This document shows positions 20,541-30,477 of a DNA stretch of 51,036 bases, piece after piece. Positions within the stretch are counted from its first letter, which is position 1, and each line of letters begins with the position of its first letter. The position numbers and the translations under genes are program-made. This DNA comes from an uncultured Pelagibacteraceae bacterium (GTDB lineage: Bacteria > Pseudomonadota > Alphaproteobacteria > Pelagibacterales > Pelagibacteraceae): assembly GCA_902572945.1 (NCBI GenBank), contig CACGHU010000002.1, positions 1 to 51,036 of the forward strand. Direction: 5' to 3'. Below the pieces are notes generated by a model. It was not told where the DNA came from. It saw only the letters and a list, made by a program, of their open reading frames with translations, and made no database searches.

Positions 20541-20552
20541 AGGAGAAATGTA

Positions 20553-20891
20553 ATGAGTGAGTTAGCAGACAAAAAATGTATCCCATGTGAAGGTGGAATA
20601 CCAAGTTTTGACATAAAAGAAATCCATAGATATTTAAAAAAAGTTGATGGATGGGATGTTAAATCCGACGACAATAAAACGTATTATTTACTAAAAGAAT
20701 TTAAATTTAAAAATTTTTTAGATAGTCAAAACTTTATCAATAAAGTTGGAAAAATTGCAGAGGAAGAAGCCCATCATCCAGATATTTGGTTTGGTTGGGG
20801 TTATGCAAAAATAAAAATTTTTACGCATGCTATTAGCGGTTTGCACGAAAGTGATTTTGTTTTAGCGGCTAAAATCGATAGGTTATCTTAG
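20553..20891 (+). CDS. phhB: 4a-hydroxytetrahydrobiopterin (pterin-4a-carbinolamine) dehydratase
   Basis: PCEGGIPSFDIKEIHRYLKKVDGW, EEEAHHPDIWFGWGYAKIKIFTHAISGLHESDFVLAAKID. Listed ORF start 20496 lies inside the tRNA; ATG 20553 has AAGGAG upstream. Confidence 0.93.
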   Translation: MSELADKKCIPCEGGIPSFDIKEIHRYLKKVDGWDVKSDDNKTYYLLKEFKFKNFLDSQNFINKVGKIAEEEAHHPDIWFGWGYAKIKIFTHAISGLHESDFVLAAKIDRLS

Positions 20892-22426
20892 TGTTTAAAA
20901 TGTCTTGTTTTCGAAAAAATTAAAATTGTGCCGGTTTTATTTGCATAATTTATAATTTCTTTATCTCTTATTGATCCGCTAGGCTGAATCACGCCTGCAA
21001 CCCCATTCTGAACTAATTTTTCAATTCCATCTACAAAAGGAAAGAAAGCATCAGATGCAGCCAAAATTTCTTTATTGGAAACGTCCTGAAACTTTTTCAT
21101 CTTTTTAATTGCGATATCGCAACTATCTAATCTGCTTGGTTGGCCCGATCCAATACCGACTGTAGATTTTTCATTAGTTAAAACAATAGCATTGGATTTA
21201 ACAAACCTACAGATATTGAAGGCAAAAATAAGATTTTCAAATGTTTTTTTATTTGGTTTAATTTTAGAAACAATTTTAAAATCACTGTAATTAAATTTTT
21301 TTATATTCGGATTTTGTGTGATCGCAAAATTCATATTAGAAATTAGACTATATTTATTTGATGTTTTATAATTTTTGCTATTAATCAATCTAACATTTTT
21401 TTTTCTCTTAAGAATAGATAGTGCGTCATTATCGAACCCATTTCCTATTATCACTTCAAAAAATAATTTATTTAGTTCTTTTGCTAATTTTTTTTTTATT
21501 TTAAAATTACAAGCAACAATTCCACCAAATGCACTTATAGGATCACATTTATAGGCAAGTTTAAAACTTTCAGTATAATTTTCATAAATTGAAGCACCAC
21601 ATGGATTACCGTGTTTTACTATTACTGTTCCTTTATTTTTGGGGAAGCTCTTCGAAATATCTAATGCAGCAAAAATATCACAGAAATTATTATAACTTAA
21701 CGGTTTTCCATTCAATTTATTAAGTCCTAAATCTTTTGATATACCGTATATCGCTGCTTTTTGATGTGGATTTTCACCGTATCTTAATTCCTCAATACGA
21801 TTCAATCCCAATACAATTTTTTTGGAGAACTCATTGTCAGAAATTTTACTTAAGTAATTATAAATTAACGACTCGTAATAAGCTGTTTCCCCAAAAGCCT
21901 CCAAAGCAGCATGCTCTCTAAATTCTAAAGAAGTAAATCCTCCATTTTGATTAATATTTTTAATTAAACTTTTATATTGTGAAACGTTTGTAATAACAGT
22001 TACATCTTTATAATTTTTCGCGGCCGCACGGACCATTGTAGGACCGCCAATATCAATATTTTCTATTATTTTTTGATGATTTTTTGTTTGTTTCAATGTT
22101 TTTTCAAATGGGTAAAAATTTACTATTACTAAATCAATTTCATCATAGTTATTTTTTTTTAAATCTATTCTATGGGATTTGGACTTTCTATTAGCTAATA
22201 TACCAGCATGTACCTTTGGATGTAGTGTTTTCACTCTTCCTGACAAAATTTCTGAACTATTAGTATATTTTGAAACCTCTTCACAATTAAATCCTAATTT
22301 TTTAATATATTTGTACGTTCCACCCGAACTAATGAATTTTATTTTATATTTATTTAGATTTTTGATTAGAAATTCCAAATCACTTTTATCTGAAACAGAA
22401 ATTAAGGCACGTTTTATTTTTTTCAT
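20888..22426 (-). CDS. purH: bifunctional AICAR transformylase / IMP cyclohydrolase
   Basis: RALISVSDKSDLEFLIKNL, SGRVKTLHPKVHAGIL, LRYGENPHQKAAIY, VKHGNPCGAS, GSGQPSRLDS, SDAFFPFVDGIE. Confidence 0.97.
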   Translation of the reverse strand: MKKIKRALISVSDKSDLEFLIKNLNKYKIKFISSGGTYKYIKKLGFNCEEVSKYTNSSEILSGRVKTLHPKVHAGILANRKSKSHRIDLKKNNYDEIDLVIVNFYPFEKTLKQTKNHQKIIENIDIGGPTMVRAAAKNYKDVTVITNVSQYKSLIKNINQNGGFTSLEFREHAALEAFGETAYYESLIYNYLSKISDNEFSKKIVLGLNRIEELRYGENPHQKAAIYGISKDLGLNKLNGKPLSYNNFCDIFAALDISKSFPKNKGTVIVKHGNPCGASIYENYTESFKLAYKCDPISAFGGIVACNFKIKKKLAKELNKLFFEVIIGNGFDNDALSILKRKKNVRLINSKNYKTSNKYSLISNMNFAITQNPNIKKFNYSDFKIVSKIKPNKKTFENLIFAFNICRFVKSNAIVLTNEKSTVGIGSGQPSRLDSCDIAIKKMKKFQDVSNKEILAASDAFFPFVDGIEKLVQNGVAGVIQPSGSIRDKEIINYANKTGTILIFSKTRHFKH

Positions 22427-24054
22427 TTTATTTTTTCAATTTCCCAATTTATTATAACTTCATTATCTGAAACTTTACCTGAAATTAAAATATTCTGATT
22501 TTCAATAAATTTATTTTTATTTCCGAAGTATAATCCAGTTTCAAATGAAATATTATTGTTCAAAGAGGTAAATTTCCACCCTTCACTTTTTAAACCAATA
22601 TATATTGACTTACCATCCTGTGTTTTCATTACTTTTGCTACCGGGTCTAAATGAAACCTTATTTCGAAATTAGGTTCTTTAAGGTTATCTCTTTTTTCAA
22701 TTTTATCTACACCTGAAAGTTTTGAAATTTCGTGAAAAAATTCGATTTTTCTATGATGGATAATTCCAAATTTTTTAAGATATCCATTATGGGACGCTTC
22801 TAATGACCAATAATTTTTATCACTTAAAACTTTTTTGTTAAATACTTTTAATGAACTATTGATCTTATTTATACCAGATTTTTGTTTTACAAAACTAACT
22901 GAAGACGAGTTATCTATATTTAGACTACTGTGGCAGGCAGTCGATTTTGATATAAGATTAAGTTGATGTTTAAAATTCTGAAAATATCCTGAATTACATA
23001 TAATTTTGTTATTATTACTTAAAAATTCAAATGATAAAGCGCCTGATTGGTAATCCTTGGAAAATTCTTTTTCTGGAGGAACTCCCAAATCTGCAGCAAG
23101 ACAGTTTTTTTTATTTTTAAGAAATATATATCCACCAGTTTCAAAGCTTCCATTCTTAAAATTATAACCTAATCTTTTGAGATAATTATTAAAATTTGTA
23201 TTTTTACTTATTTGATTACCATTAAATAAAAAATTTGGTTCAATATTTTTATGAATTAAAACATATGATTGACCTAGGTAAAAAATAATTTCATTTAAAT
23301 ATTCAGGAATTTCGTTTTGAGACTCCTTTAACCATTCTCTTATCAAAACAAAATATTTTAGATAAAAAGCAAGCTGTCTAATATTTCTTGATTTTGGAAA
23401 TCCTTCATTGTCAAAAGAGATTTTAATTATTTTTCTCAATAAATTAAATCCATAGCTGAGAAAATTTTTGTCATTATAGGAAATGCCCGCTAGTATTATT
23501 GCTGAGCAGCCTATCATTTTATCGTCAACCCAAATTGAACGGCCTATTTCATTTATAAGATGATTAATTTGTTTCTTAGTTATTTCATCAAATTTATTTT
23601 TGTAACTCTGACTGCTATCTTCGTATGACATTTTAGAGTTTGATATCCAAGATATTATTCTTTTCGAAAGAATATCGATTTCCCAACTCGAGGCATTGTA
23701 ATTAATATTTTTATCTATCCATTTTAAAATGACTGATTGAATATCTTTTTTTGAGGATTTTAAATCTAAAGAAAATAACCAAAAAAAACTATGTAAATTT
23801 TTGTAATCTTTCAAACTGATATTTTCATTATTCCAAATATCATTGAATAAAAAGCTGTTTATATTTTTTTTTTCTTTATTATATTTTATTAAACAGTCCA
23901 ACAAGCTTGGACTAGGTTTATATTCTAAATTATTCAGTCTTACTCTAGAAATTTTTTTATTATATAATCTTGAATTTAGGTAATATTGTCGAGCTTGTGT
24001 ATTAAGAAAAGTAAAAAAAACATTTATATGATTTAATGAGTTTTTTAAAATCAT
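22423..24054 (-). CDS. heparinase II/III-like protein
   Basis: GGYIFLKNKKNCLAADLGVPPEKEFSKDYQSGALSFEF, HSSLNIDNSSS, SHNGYLKKFGIIHHRKI; common neighbour of purH in alphaproteobacteria. Confidence 0.8.
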   Translation of the reverse strand: MILKNSLNHINVFFTFLNTQARQYYLNSRLYNKKISRVRLNNLEYKPSPSLLDCLIKYNKEKKNINSFLFNDIWNNENISLKDYKNLHSFFWLFSLDLKSSKKDIQSVILKWIDKNINYNASSWEIDILSKRIISWISNSKMSYEDSSQSYKNKFDEITKKQINHLINEIGRSIWVDDKMIGCSAIILAGISYNDKNFLSYGFNLLRKIIKISFDNEGFPKSRNIRQLAFYLKYFVLIREWLKESQNEIPEYLNEIIFYLGQSYVLIHKNIEPNFLFNGNQISKNTNFNNYLKRLGYNFKNGSFETGGYIFLKNKKNCLAADLGVPPEKEFSKDYQSGALSFEFLSNNNKIICNSGYFQNFKHQLNLISKSTACHSSLNIDNSSSVSFVKQKSGINKINSSLKVFNKKVLSDKNYWSLEASHNGYLKKFGIIHHRKIEFFHEISKLSGVDKIEKRDNLKEPNFEIRFHLDPVAKVMKTQDGKSIYIGLKSEGWKFTSLNNNISFETGLYFGNKNKFIENQNILISGKVSDNEVIINWEIEKIK

Positions 24055-24056
24055 TT

Positions 24057-24716
24057 TTACAAGGATCTAAGTAATTCTATATTTTTTTTTATATCTCCAT
24101 TATTATTTTTAAAAATAGTTGTACCTGAAACAAGAATATTAGCTCCAGCCTGAATAACAAGTTTGTTATTTTCAAAATTAATTCCTCCATCTACTTCTAT
24201 TTCAAAATTAATTTTTTTTTCGTCTTTAATTTTTTTCAAATTTTTAATTTTATCCAATACTTTTGATATAAATTTTTGACCACCGAAACCAGGATGTACA
24301 GTCATAACAAGAACCAAGTTTATGTCTTGTAAATATTTTTCTATGGTTTCTATTGAGGTTTCTGGATTTAGCGATAGCCCTACTTTTTTTCCTAAGCTTT
24401 TGATTAATTCAATAGAGTCTTTTAAATTTTTAGTAGCCTCTGGATGTATTGTAATTATGTCTGCACCCGCGTCTGAGAAATTTTTTATATATTTATGAAC
24501 AGGTGATATCATCAAATGTACATCAAAAGGTAAATTCGTATACTTTCGAAGAGATTTTATTACAGGGGGTCCAATTGTTAAATTAGGAACGAAGTGTCCA
24601 TCCATAACATCCACGTGTATCATGTCTGCTCCACCATCCTCTAACTTTTTAATCTCAGATCCTAGCATACTAAAATCCCCAGCAAGGATTGAAGGTGAAA
24701 TTTGTATTTTTTTCAT
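24057..24716 (-). CDS. rpe: ribulose-phosphate 3-epimerase
   Basis: ISPSILAGDFSMLGSEI, IHVDVMDGHFVPNLTIGPPVI, MTVHPGFGGQKF, EVDGGINFEN. Confidence 0.96.
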   Translation of the reverse strand: MKKIQISPSILAGDFSMLGSEIKKLEDGGADMIHVDVMDGHFVPNLTIGPPVIKSLRKYTNLPFDVHLMISPVHKYIKNFSDAGADIITIHPEATKNLKDSIELIKSLGKKVGLSLNPETSIETIEKYLQDINLVLVMTVHPGFGGQKFISKVLDKIKNLKKIKDEKKINFEIEVDGGINFENNKLVIQAGANILVSGTTIFKNNNGDIKKNIELLRSL

Positions 24717-24740
24717 TGATTGTTTTTACTTAGTAGTATC

Positions 24741-24762
24741 AATTTTATTGAAAAATAAAATT
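24741..24762. terminator. possible AT-rich hairpin between rpe and the upstream gene
   Basis: AATTTTATT-GAAA-AATAAAATT (9-bp perfect stem, tetraloop) followed on + by ATTTTTTA; weak because of AT-richness. Confidence 0.3.
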
Positions 24763-25105
24763 ATTTTTTACCAAATAAATCGTAAATCAGTCTTGAAATT
24801 TCACTATCGAGTGGAAATGATAACATACCCATTTCCCCATAACCAAGCATAACGGGTAATAGATAGAACCTGACCATGAAAATAAACCACGCGATATATA
24901 GAGGTACAACTGCTCTAATCAGGAAGCTTGGGGTCATAAATTTGAACAAGTCTAATATAGGATTTGTTAATTTAACAAATGCTTTCATAAAGAAAAAATC
25001 TGAGTCTTCTTTTTGAAAAATATTCATCGCTGATCTTCCAATTAATGTGTACATGACAACCCCGAGTATGTAATCAATAATGTATACGTAAATTGGAATT
25101 TCCAT
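24761..25105 (-). CDS. small integral membrane protein, possibly YggT-like
   Basis: Hydrophobic 114 aa with LTNPILDLFKFMTPSFLIRAVVPLYIAWFIF pattern. Confidence 0.5.
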   Translation of the reverse strand: MEIPIYVYIIDYILGVVMYTLIGRSAMNIFQKEDSDFFFMKAFVKLTNPILDLFKFMTPSFLIRAVVPLYIAWFIFMVRFYLLPVMLGYGEMGMLSFPLDSEISRLIYDLFGKK

Positions 25106-25129
25106 GACTTAAAGGGATTTCATTTATTA

Positions 25130-25154
25130 GAAGGGGCGAAACTATCGCCCCTTC
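25130..25154 (-). terminator. GC-rich hairpin downstream of the SSS symporter, probable terminator or mRNA 3' stabiliser
   Basis: GAAGGGGCGA-AACTA-TCGCCCCTTC: perfect 10-bp stem, very GC-rich for this window, immediately 3' of the gene on the minus strand. Confidence 0.7.
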
Positions 25155-25166
25155 AAAATTAATTAC

Positions 25167-27005
25167 TTAGTGTTGTTTACCAAGTATAGTTTTACCCGTA
25201 GGTATACGAACTTCGTCTATCATTTTTTGAGTAGAGCTGTCCGGCGCTGGTGTCATCAAACTAACAACAACCATTACCACTAGACATACACTAGCTCCAA
25301 TAATACCGAAACGTAAGTGGTCAATACCTAACCACGCTGGATTACCCATAAATTTAGGATAAACATAGATTAGATAAGCTGTACCTGACGCAAGACCTGT
25401 TATCATACCTGCTATTGCACCTTGCCTTGTTGCTCTCTTCCACCATACTCCTAATACAAGAGGAAAGAACAATCCTGACATTGCAAAGTCAAATGCCCAT
25501 GCAACTGCACCAAGGATACTTGTAATCCTCATTGATGCAATGTAAGCACCCGCAGCTCCGATAACTATTAAAAGACCTCTAGCTACTAGCAATCTTTTTC
25601 TTACATCTGCTTTTGGATCAATGATTTTGTAATAAACATCATGTGATAAAGCATTTGCAATTGCTAAAATCAATCCGTCAGCTGTTGACATCGCTGCAGC
25701 CATACCTCCGGCAGCAACTAGTCCAGAAATTACATATGGTAATCCTGCAACTTCGGGAGTTGATAATACAACAACATCACCTCTCATAAACCATTCGTTC
25801 AACTGAAGAATTCCATCTCCATTAAAGTCAGCTATGAAAGCTTGTTTCTGAGCAGTCCATGCTTGTACCCAATCAATTGACATTACAGCAGAAATATCTT
25901 TTCCGATAATACCAGTTGCTAAATTTGGATCCATTAATGAAAGCTTAGATAATGTTGCTAGCATTGGTGCTGAAGTATAAAGCAATGCAATAAAGAATAG
26001 TGACCAAGCCACTGATTTTCTCGCAGCTTTAACGCTAGGAGTTGTGAAGTATCTCATTAAAATATGTGGTAAAGAAGCTGTTCCAACCATCATACAAATT
26101 ACTAATGAAATAAACTTCCAAGCAGCCATTCCGCCTGCTGGTACTTCCGAGTGAGGTAAAGAAATAGATTTCAATCCTCCAGGAACACCCGCAGCTTTAA
26201 TATCTGCAGCAGCATTTTTGACTAAACCAAATTGAGCCTCTAGTTCGCCTAATCTTGCAACTTCTTCTCCCAACATTAAATGTGGGAAGAATCCGTATCC
26301 ACCTTTATTACTTATCCAGAATATCGGTAGCAAGTAAGCTATGATCAATACAATGTATTGAGCAACTTGTGTCCAAGTAACTGCTCTCATTCCACCTAAC
26401 ATTGAACATAATAAAATACTTACTAAACCAACCCATACTCCAAGTTCAAAAGGAATAGAAAGCGCTCTAGCAGCAATTGTTCCAGTTGCGTTAATTTGTG
26501 CAGTCACGTAAGTGAAAGACGCCAAAGTTAAAACTACTACAGCACAGAACCTTGCAAGGTTTCCGCCATATCTAGTTCCAATGAAGTCTGGCACCGTATA
26601 ACATCCAAACTTTCTTAAATAAGGTGCAAGTAATGATGATACTAATATGTATCCTCCAGTCCACCCGATTAAGAATGCCATGTATGTATATCCACCGAAG
26701 TAAATTCCACCTGCCATAGCAACAAACGAAGCACCTGACATCCAGTCAGCTGCAGTCGCCATACCATTAAATACAGTTGGAACCGATCTTCCCGCAACAT
26801 AGTACGCATCAACTTGTACAGTTCTAGACATCCATCCTATAAAAGCATAGATGCAAACTGTAAAAGCCACGAACAATATACCTATTGTTTTCGCTGTCAT
26901 ACCAGCTTGTTCCGCAATAGCCATCAGAATGATGAATACTAAGAAACCACCAGTATAAGTTCCGTAAATTTTAGGTAAGTTGTCGATAAATTTTCCTTTA
27001 AACAT
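25167..27005 (-). CDS. actP: sodium:solute symporter, cation/acetate (ActP-type)
   Basis: SSS family: YYVAGRSVPTVFNGMATAADWMSGASFVAMAGGIYFGGY, GGMAAAMSTADGLILAIANALSHDVYYK; start ATG 27005 (MFKGKF) overlapping the DUF4212 stop rather than the listed 27038. Confidence 0.85.
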   Translation of the reverse strand: MFKGKFIDNLPKIYGTYTGGFLVFIILMAIAEQAGMTAKTIGILFVAFTVCIYAFIGWMSRTVQVDAYYVAGRSVPTVFNGMATAADWMSGASFVAMAGGIYFGGYTYMAFLIGWTGGYILVSSLLAPYLRKFGCYTVPDFIGTRYGGNLARFCAVVVLTLASFTYVTAQINATGTIAARALSIPFELGVWVGLVSILLCSMLGGMRAVTWTQVAQYIVLIIAYLLPIFWISNKGGYGFFPHLMLGEEVARLGELEAQFGLVKNAAADIKAAGVPGGLKSISLPHSEVPAGGMAAWKFISLVICMMVGTASLPHILMRYFTTPSVKAARKSVAWSLFFIALLYTSAPMLATLSKLSLMDPNLATGIIGKDISAVMSIDWVQAWTAQKQAFIADFNGDGILQLNEWFMRGDVVVLSTPEVAGLPYVISGLVAAGGMAAAMSTADGLILAIANALSHDVYYKIIDPKADVRKRLLVARGLLIVIGAAGAYIASMRITSILGAVAWAFDFAMSGLFFPLVLGVWWKRATRQGAIAGMITGLASGTAYLIYVYPKFMGNPAWLGIDHLRFGIIGASVCLVVMVVVSLMTPAPDSSTQKMIDEVRIPTGKTILGKQH

Positions 27006-27265
27006 TAATCGTCCTCCCCTCGTTCGGCAAAGCCGCATTCTTCATCTATTTTTTCTTGTCTATTAGCTGACCAGAATAGGATGATCACGAAAGCCACAAT
27101 CGATCCTTGTGCACACATATAGTAAGCTAAAGGGTAACCAAGAAAACTAGCTGAGTTTAAACTTTCACCAAACATGAAGATTATGTAACCGAAGAAAAAC
27201 CAAAGTGCTAATGTAAGAAACATATTTCCTTTCGTTTTTTCCCAGTGTTTTTCTTTGTTTGACAT
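27005..27265 (-). CDS. DUF4212 small subunit of sodium:solute symporter
   Basis: 86 aa, two TMs, paired upstream of the SSS symporter; strong SD AGGGAGG. Confidence 0.83.
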   Translation of the reverse strand: MSNKEKHWEKTKGNMFLTLALWFFFGYIIFMFGESLNSASFLGYPLAYYMCAQGSIVAFVIILFWSANRQEKIDEECGFAERGEDD

Positions 27266-27373
27266 TTTTTTCCCTCCCTATAGGTTAAAAACAGGAATCA
27301 TACTCATTTACTAGTTGAATGGAACCCCTAAAAATTATCACATCTGCAACAAATAAGGTGATATAACAGTTTT

Positions 27374-28000
27374 ATGAGCTCTAAATACAAGCTGAAGTTG
27401 AAAGACCTTAAGTTGGATTACATAAAGGAATATGTTTCCCCTTTATTCAATTTTTTAAAGCCAAAAAAAAAGATAACTAATATCAGTGATCTTGAAAGAT
27501 TTGTACAAAGAAAGTCTGCATGGGTAAGTCAAGAAACTCTTTATGGATATTTGAAGACTAGGATGGGAACTAAATATGTTCTTATGTTTGAGGATGAAAT
27601 ATTTTTAGAGTCTATAAACAAGGCTAAATGGAATATTTATTCTGAGTGTTTACAGGATCTTACCTTGTATTGCTTTTCATACCTAAAAAATAAATATAAC
27701 TTTGATCAAATCAATCAAGCACAAACTATCCTTGAGAATATTTTCACAGAAGAAAAATCAAATGGAATGCCAGATGAAGTTATAGAGAAATCTAAATCTA
27801 ACTTTGCAAATAGAATTAATAAAGTGCAATGGTCAGAATACTATAGCAATTCACCTTTTGAAAACAGTGGTTATGCATTATACAAGTGGGCTCCAATTGC
27901 AGAGGAATTAAAAAAATTAGATAAAAAAATAGTTTTAAATTCAATACATTTAAAATGGGAAAATATTAAAAAAGAATTTTCTAATTTAATAAATCTTTAA
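27374..28000 (+). CDS. hypothetical protein, located between acetate symporter and acs
   Basis: 208 aa intact ORF filling the interval; -10-like TATAAC at 27362-27367, 6 nt from ATG. Confidence 0.7.
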   Translation: MSSKYKLKLKDLKLDYIKEYVSPLFNFLKPKKKITNISDLERFVQRKSAWVSQETLYGYLKTRMGTKYVLMFEDEIFLESINKAKWNIYSECLQDLTLYCFSYLKNKYNFDQINQAQTILENIFTEEKSNGMPDEVIEKSKSNFANRINKVQWSEYYSNSPFENSGYALYKWAPIAEELKKLDKKIVLNSIHLKWENIKKEFSNLINL

Positions 28001-30042
28001 ATATTCTTTCTATTATCTACTAATGAAGATACAACAGATGGGTCGGCTAGTGTGGTTGTATCCCCAAGTTGCTCATGTTCATTGGCTGCAATTTTTCTTA
28101 AAATTCTTCTCATTATTTTTCCAGATCTAGTTTTTGGCAATCCAGGAGCAAACTGAATAAAGTCTGGTGTAGCAATTGGTCCTATTTGTTTTCTTACCCA
28201 AAGCTTAAGATCTCTTTCCAAGTCCCCGTCTGGATTTTCTCCTGCGTTAAGAGTTACATAACAATATAAACCATTACCCTTAATATCATGTGGGTAACCA
28301 ACTACCGCAGCCTCAGCAACTTTTGGATGTGCAACAAATGCACTTTCTATTTCCGCAGTACCAAGGTTATGACCTGAAACAATGATAACATCATCTACTC
28401 GACCAGTAATCCAGTAATATCCATCTTTGTCTCTTCTGCATCCATCGCCAGTAAAATATTTTCCGTCAAATTGAGAAAAATAAGTATCAATAAATCTTTG
28501 GTGATCTCCATAAACTGTTCGCATTTGACCCGGCCATGATTGAGCAATGCACAATCTACCTTTTGCTTCTCCTTTGAGAACTTTACCTTCTTGATCAACG
28601 ATCACCGGCTTAATCCCATAAAAAGGTTTAGTTGCTGATCCTGGTTTAAGATCAATTGCTCCTGTTTGTGGACTAATTAAAATACCACCAGTTTCAGTTT
28701 GCCACCAAGTATCTACTATCGGGCATTTAGACTCCCCAACAGTTTTAAAATACCATTGCCAAGCTTCAGGATTAATAGGTTCACCAACAGTTCCTAATAA
28801 TTTTAGAGATTTCCTAGATGTTTTTTTAACTGGTCCATCACCTTCTCTCATCAAAGCCCTGATTGCTGTAGGGGCGGTATAAAATATATTAACTTTGTAC
28901 TTGTCAACTATTTGCCACCATCTTGATGTGTCAGGATAAGTTGGTATGCCTTCAAACATAATTGTTGTAGCTCCATTTGCAAGTGGACCATAAATTATAT
29001 AACTATGACCAGTTATCCAACCTATATCTGCAGTGCACCAGTAAATATCTTTTGATTTGTAATTAAAAATATATTGATGTGTCATTGAAGCATAAACCAT
29101 GTATCCACCAGTAGTATGAAGAACACCTTTCGGTTTTCCAGTTGATCCCGAAGTATATAAAATAAATAAAGGATCTTCGGCATTCATTTCCTCTGGTTCA
29201 GAAACTGGAGATGCCTTTTTAATTATTTCGTTGTACCAAACATCTCTACTTTCATCCCAATTAATCCTATTTCCCGTTCTTTTAACGACAATACATTTTT
29301 TAACGTTTGGACAATGGATTAAGGCTTCATCTGTTATTGACTTTAGGGGTATAATTTTTCCACCTCTTAGACCTTCATCAGCTGTAATTACGTAATCTGA
29401 TTTGCAATCGTTAATTCTTCCTGCAATACTGTCAGGAGAAAAACCACCAAATATAATTGAATGTATGGCACCTATACGCGCGCAAGCTAGCATGGTATAA
29501 GCTAATTCGGGTATCATAGTTAGATAAATAGTAACTCTGTCACCTTTTTTAATTCCTAGATCTTTTAAAGCGTTAGCCGTCTTAGAAACTTCTTGATGCA
29601 ATTGTTTATAAGTAATCTTCTTCTGCACTTTAGGATCATCACCCACCCATATAATAGCAGTTTTATCTTTATTTTTTTTTAAATGTCGGTCTATACAATT
29701 TGCAGAAGCATTAAGAGTTCCATCGTAATACCATTTTATGTTCACATCTGTTTTACTGTATTTTACATCTTTAATTTTTGTATATGGCTTAATCCAATTA
29801 ATTCTTTTACCTTCTTTTTTCCAAAAGTCTTCATTACTTTTTAAAGAGAAGTTGTATTTTTTGTCATACTGTTTTTTATTAACCAAGGCTTTTTTTTGCC
29901 AGTCAGATTTAATTTTTATTAAATTATTGTCTTTTGCTTTTTCTTTTGAATCTGCTTGTTTCTTTTTTTTAAAAGAAATTTTTTTTGAATTCCTTTTAGT
30001 ATTTTTTAATTTTCTCTTTTTTTTTTTAACTTTTTTTTTCAT
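27997..30042 (-). CDS. acs: acetyl-CoA synthetase with Lys-rich N-terminal extension
   Basis: [89 protein letters not shown]. Confidence 0.95.
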   Translation of the reverse strand: MKKKVKKKKRKLKNTKRNSKKISFKKKKQADSKEKAKDNNLIKIKSDWQKKALVNKKQYDKKYNFSLKSNEDFWKKEGKRINWIKPYTKIKDVKYSKTDVNIKWYYDGTLNASANCIDRHLKKNKDKTAIIWVGDDPKVQKKITYKQLHQEVSKTANALKDLGIKKGDRVTIYLTMIPELAYTMLACARIGAIHSIIFGGFSPDSIAGRINDCKSDYVITADEGLRGGKIIPLKSITDEALIHCPNVKKCIVVKRTGNRINWDESRDVWYNEIIKKASPVSEPEEMNAEDPLFILYTSGSTGKPKGVLHTTGGYMVYASMTHQYIFNYKSKDIYWCTADIGWITGHSYIIYGPLANGATTIMFEGIPTYPDTSRWWQIVDKYKVNIFYTAPTAIRALMREGDGPVKKTSRKSLKLLGTVGEPINPEAWQWYFKTVGESKCPIVDTWWQTETGGILISPQTGAIDLKPGSATKPFYGIKPVIVDQEGKVLKGEAKGRLCIAQSWPGQMRTVYGDHQRFIDTYFSQFDGKYFTGDGCRRDKDGYYWITGRVDDVIIVSGHNLGTAEIESAFVAHPKVAEAAVVGYPHDIKGNGLYCYVTLNAGENPDGDLERDLKLWVRKQIGPIATPDFIQFAPGLPKTRSGKIMRRILRKIAANEHEQLGDTTTLADPSVVSSLVDNRKNI

Positions 30043-30054
30043 AAAAAATGGTAT

Positions 30055-30477
30055 TTATTTACTAATACTACTAATCTTATTAATAATTTTCCAGCTTTTA
30101 GTATCTATAGACATAACTGACAATCTGCTCTGTTTTACTAGCGAAAGTTCTTTTAAATGAGGATGTTTTTTGATTAAGCTTAATGAAACTGGTTTTGTAA
30201 ATGTTTTTTTATATTTCACCTTAACCGCAACAAAATATTTTCTTTTATCTGTCGGGTCCTTAAATGCCTCTTTTGTAACTTGAACAATTCCTACTATTTC
30301 TTTCCCAATATTTGAGTGATAAAAAAAACATAAATCACCTTTTTGCATTTTTTTTAAATTGTTTGCAGCCTGATAGTTTCTTACACCATCCCATATCGCA
30401 CCTTTATCCCCAGCTTTTTTCTGACTTTCGATAGACCACACATTTGGCTCAGATTTAAGTAACCAATATTTACTCAT
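30055..30477 (-). CDS. EVE domain protein
   Basis: YWLLKSEPNVWSIE, WDGVRNYQAANNLKKMQKGDLCFFYHSNIGKEIVGIVQV. Confidence 0.92.
   Translation of the reverse strand: MSKYWLLKSEPNVWSIESQKKAGDKGAIWDGVRNYQAANNLKKMQKGDLCFFYHSNIGKEIVGIVQVTKEAFKDPTDKRKYFVAVKVKYKKTFTKPVSLSLIKKHPHLKELSLVKQSRLSVMSIDTKSWKIINKISSISK

Noticed and set aside
20496-20552. ORF start inside tRNA-Gly giving MPTRRSWVQVPLPAPRRNV
   Set aside because: This is the standard spurious translation of a tRNA; phhB starts at ATG 20553.
29738-30160. Plus-strand 140-aa hydrophobic ORF
   Set aside because: Antisense to acs Lys-rich N-terminus and EVE gene; Phe/Leu richness is the complement of poly-Lys codons.
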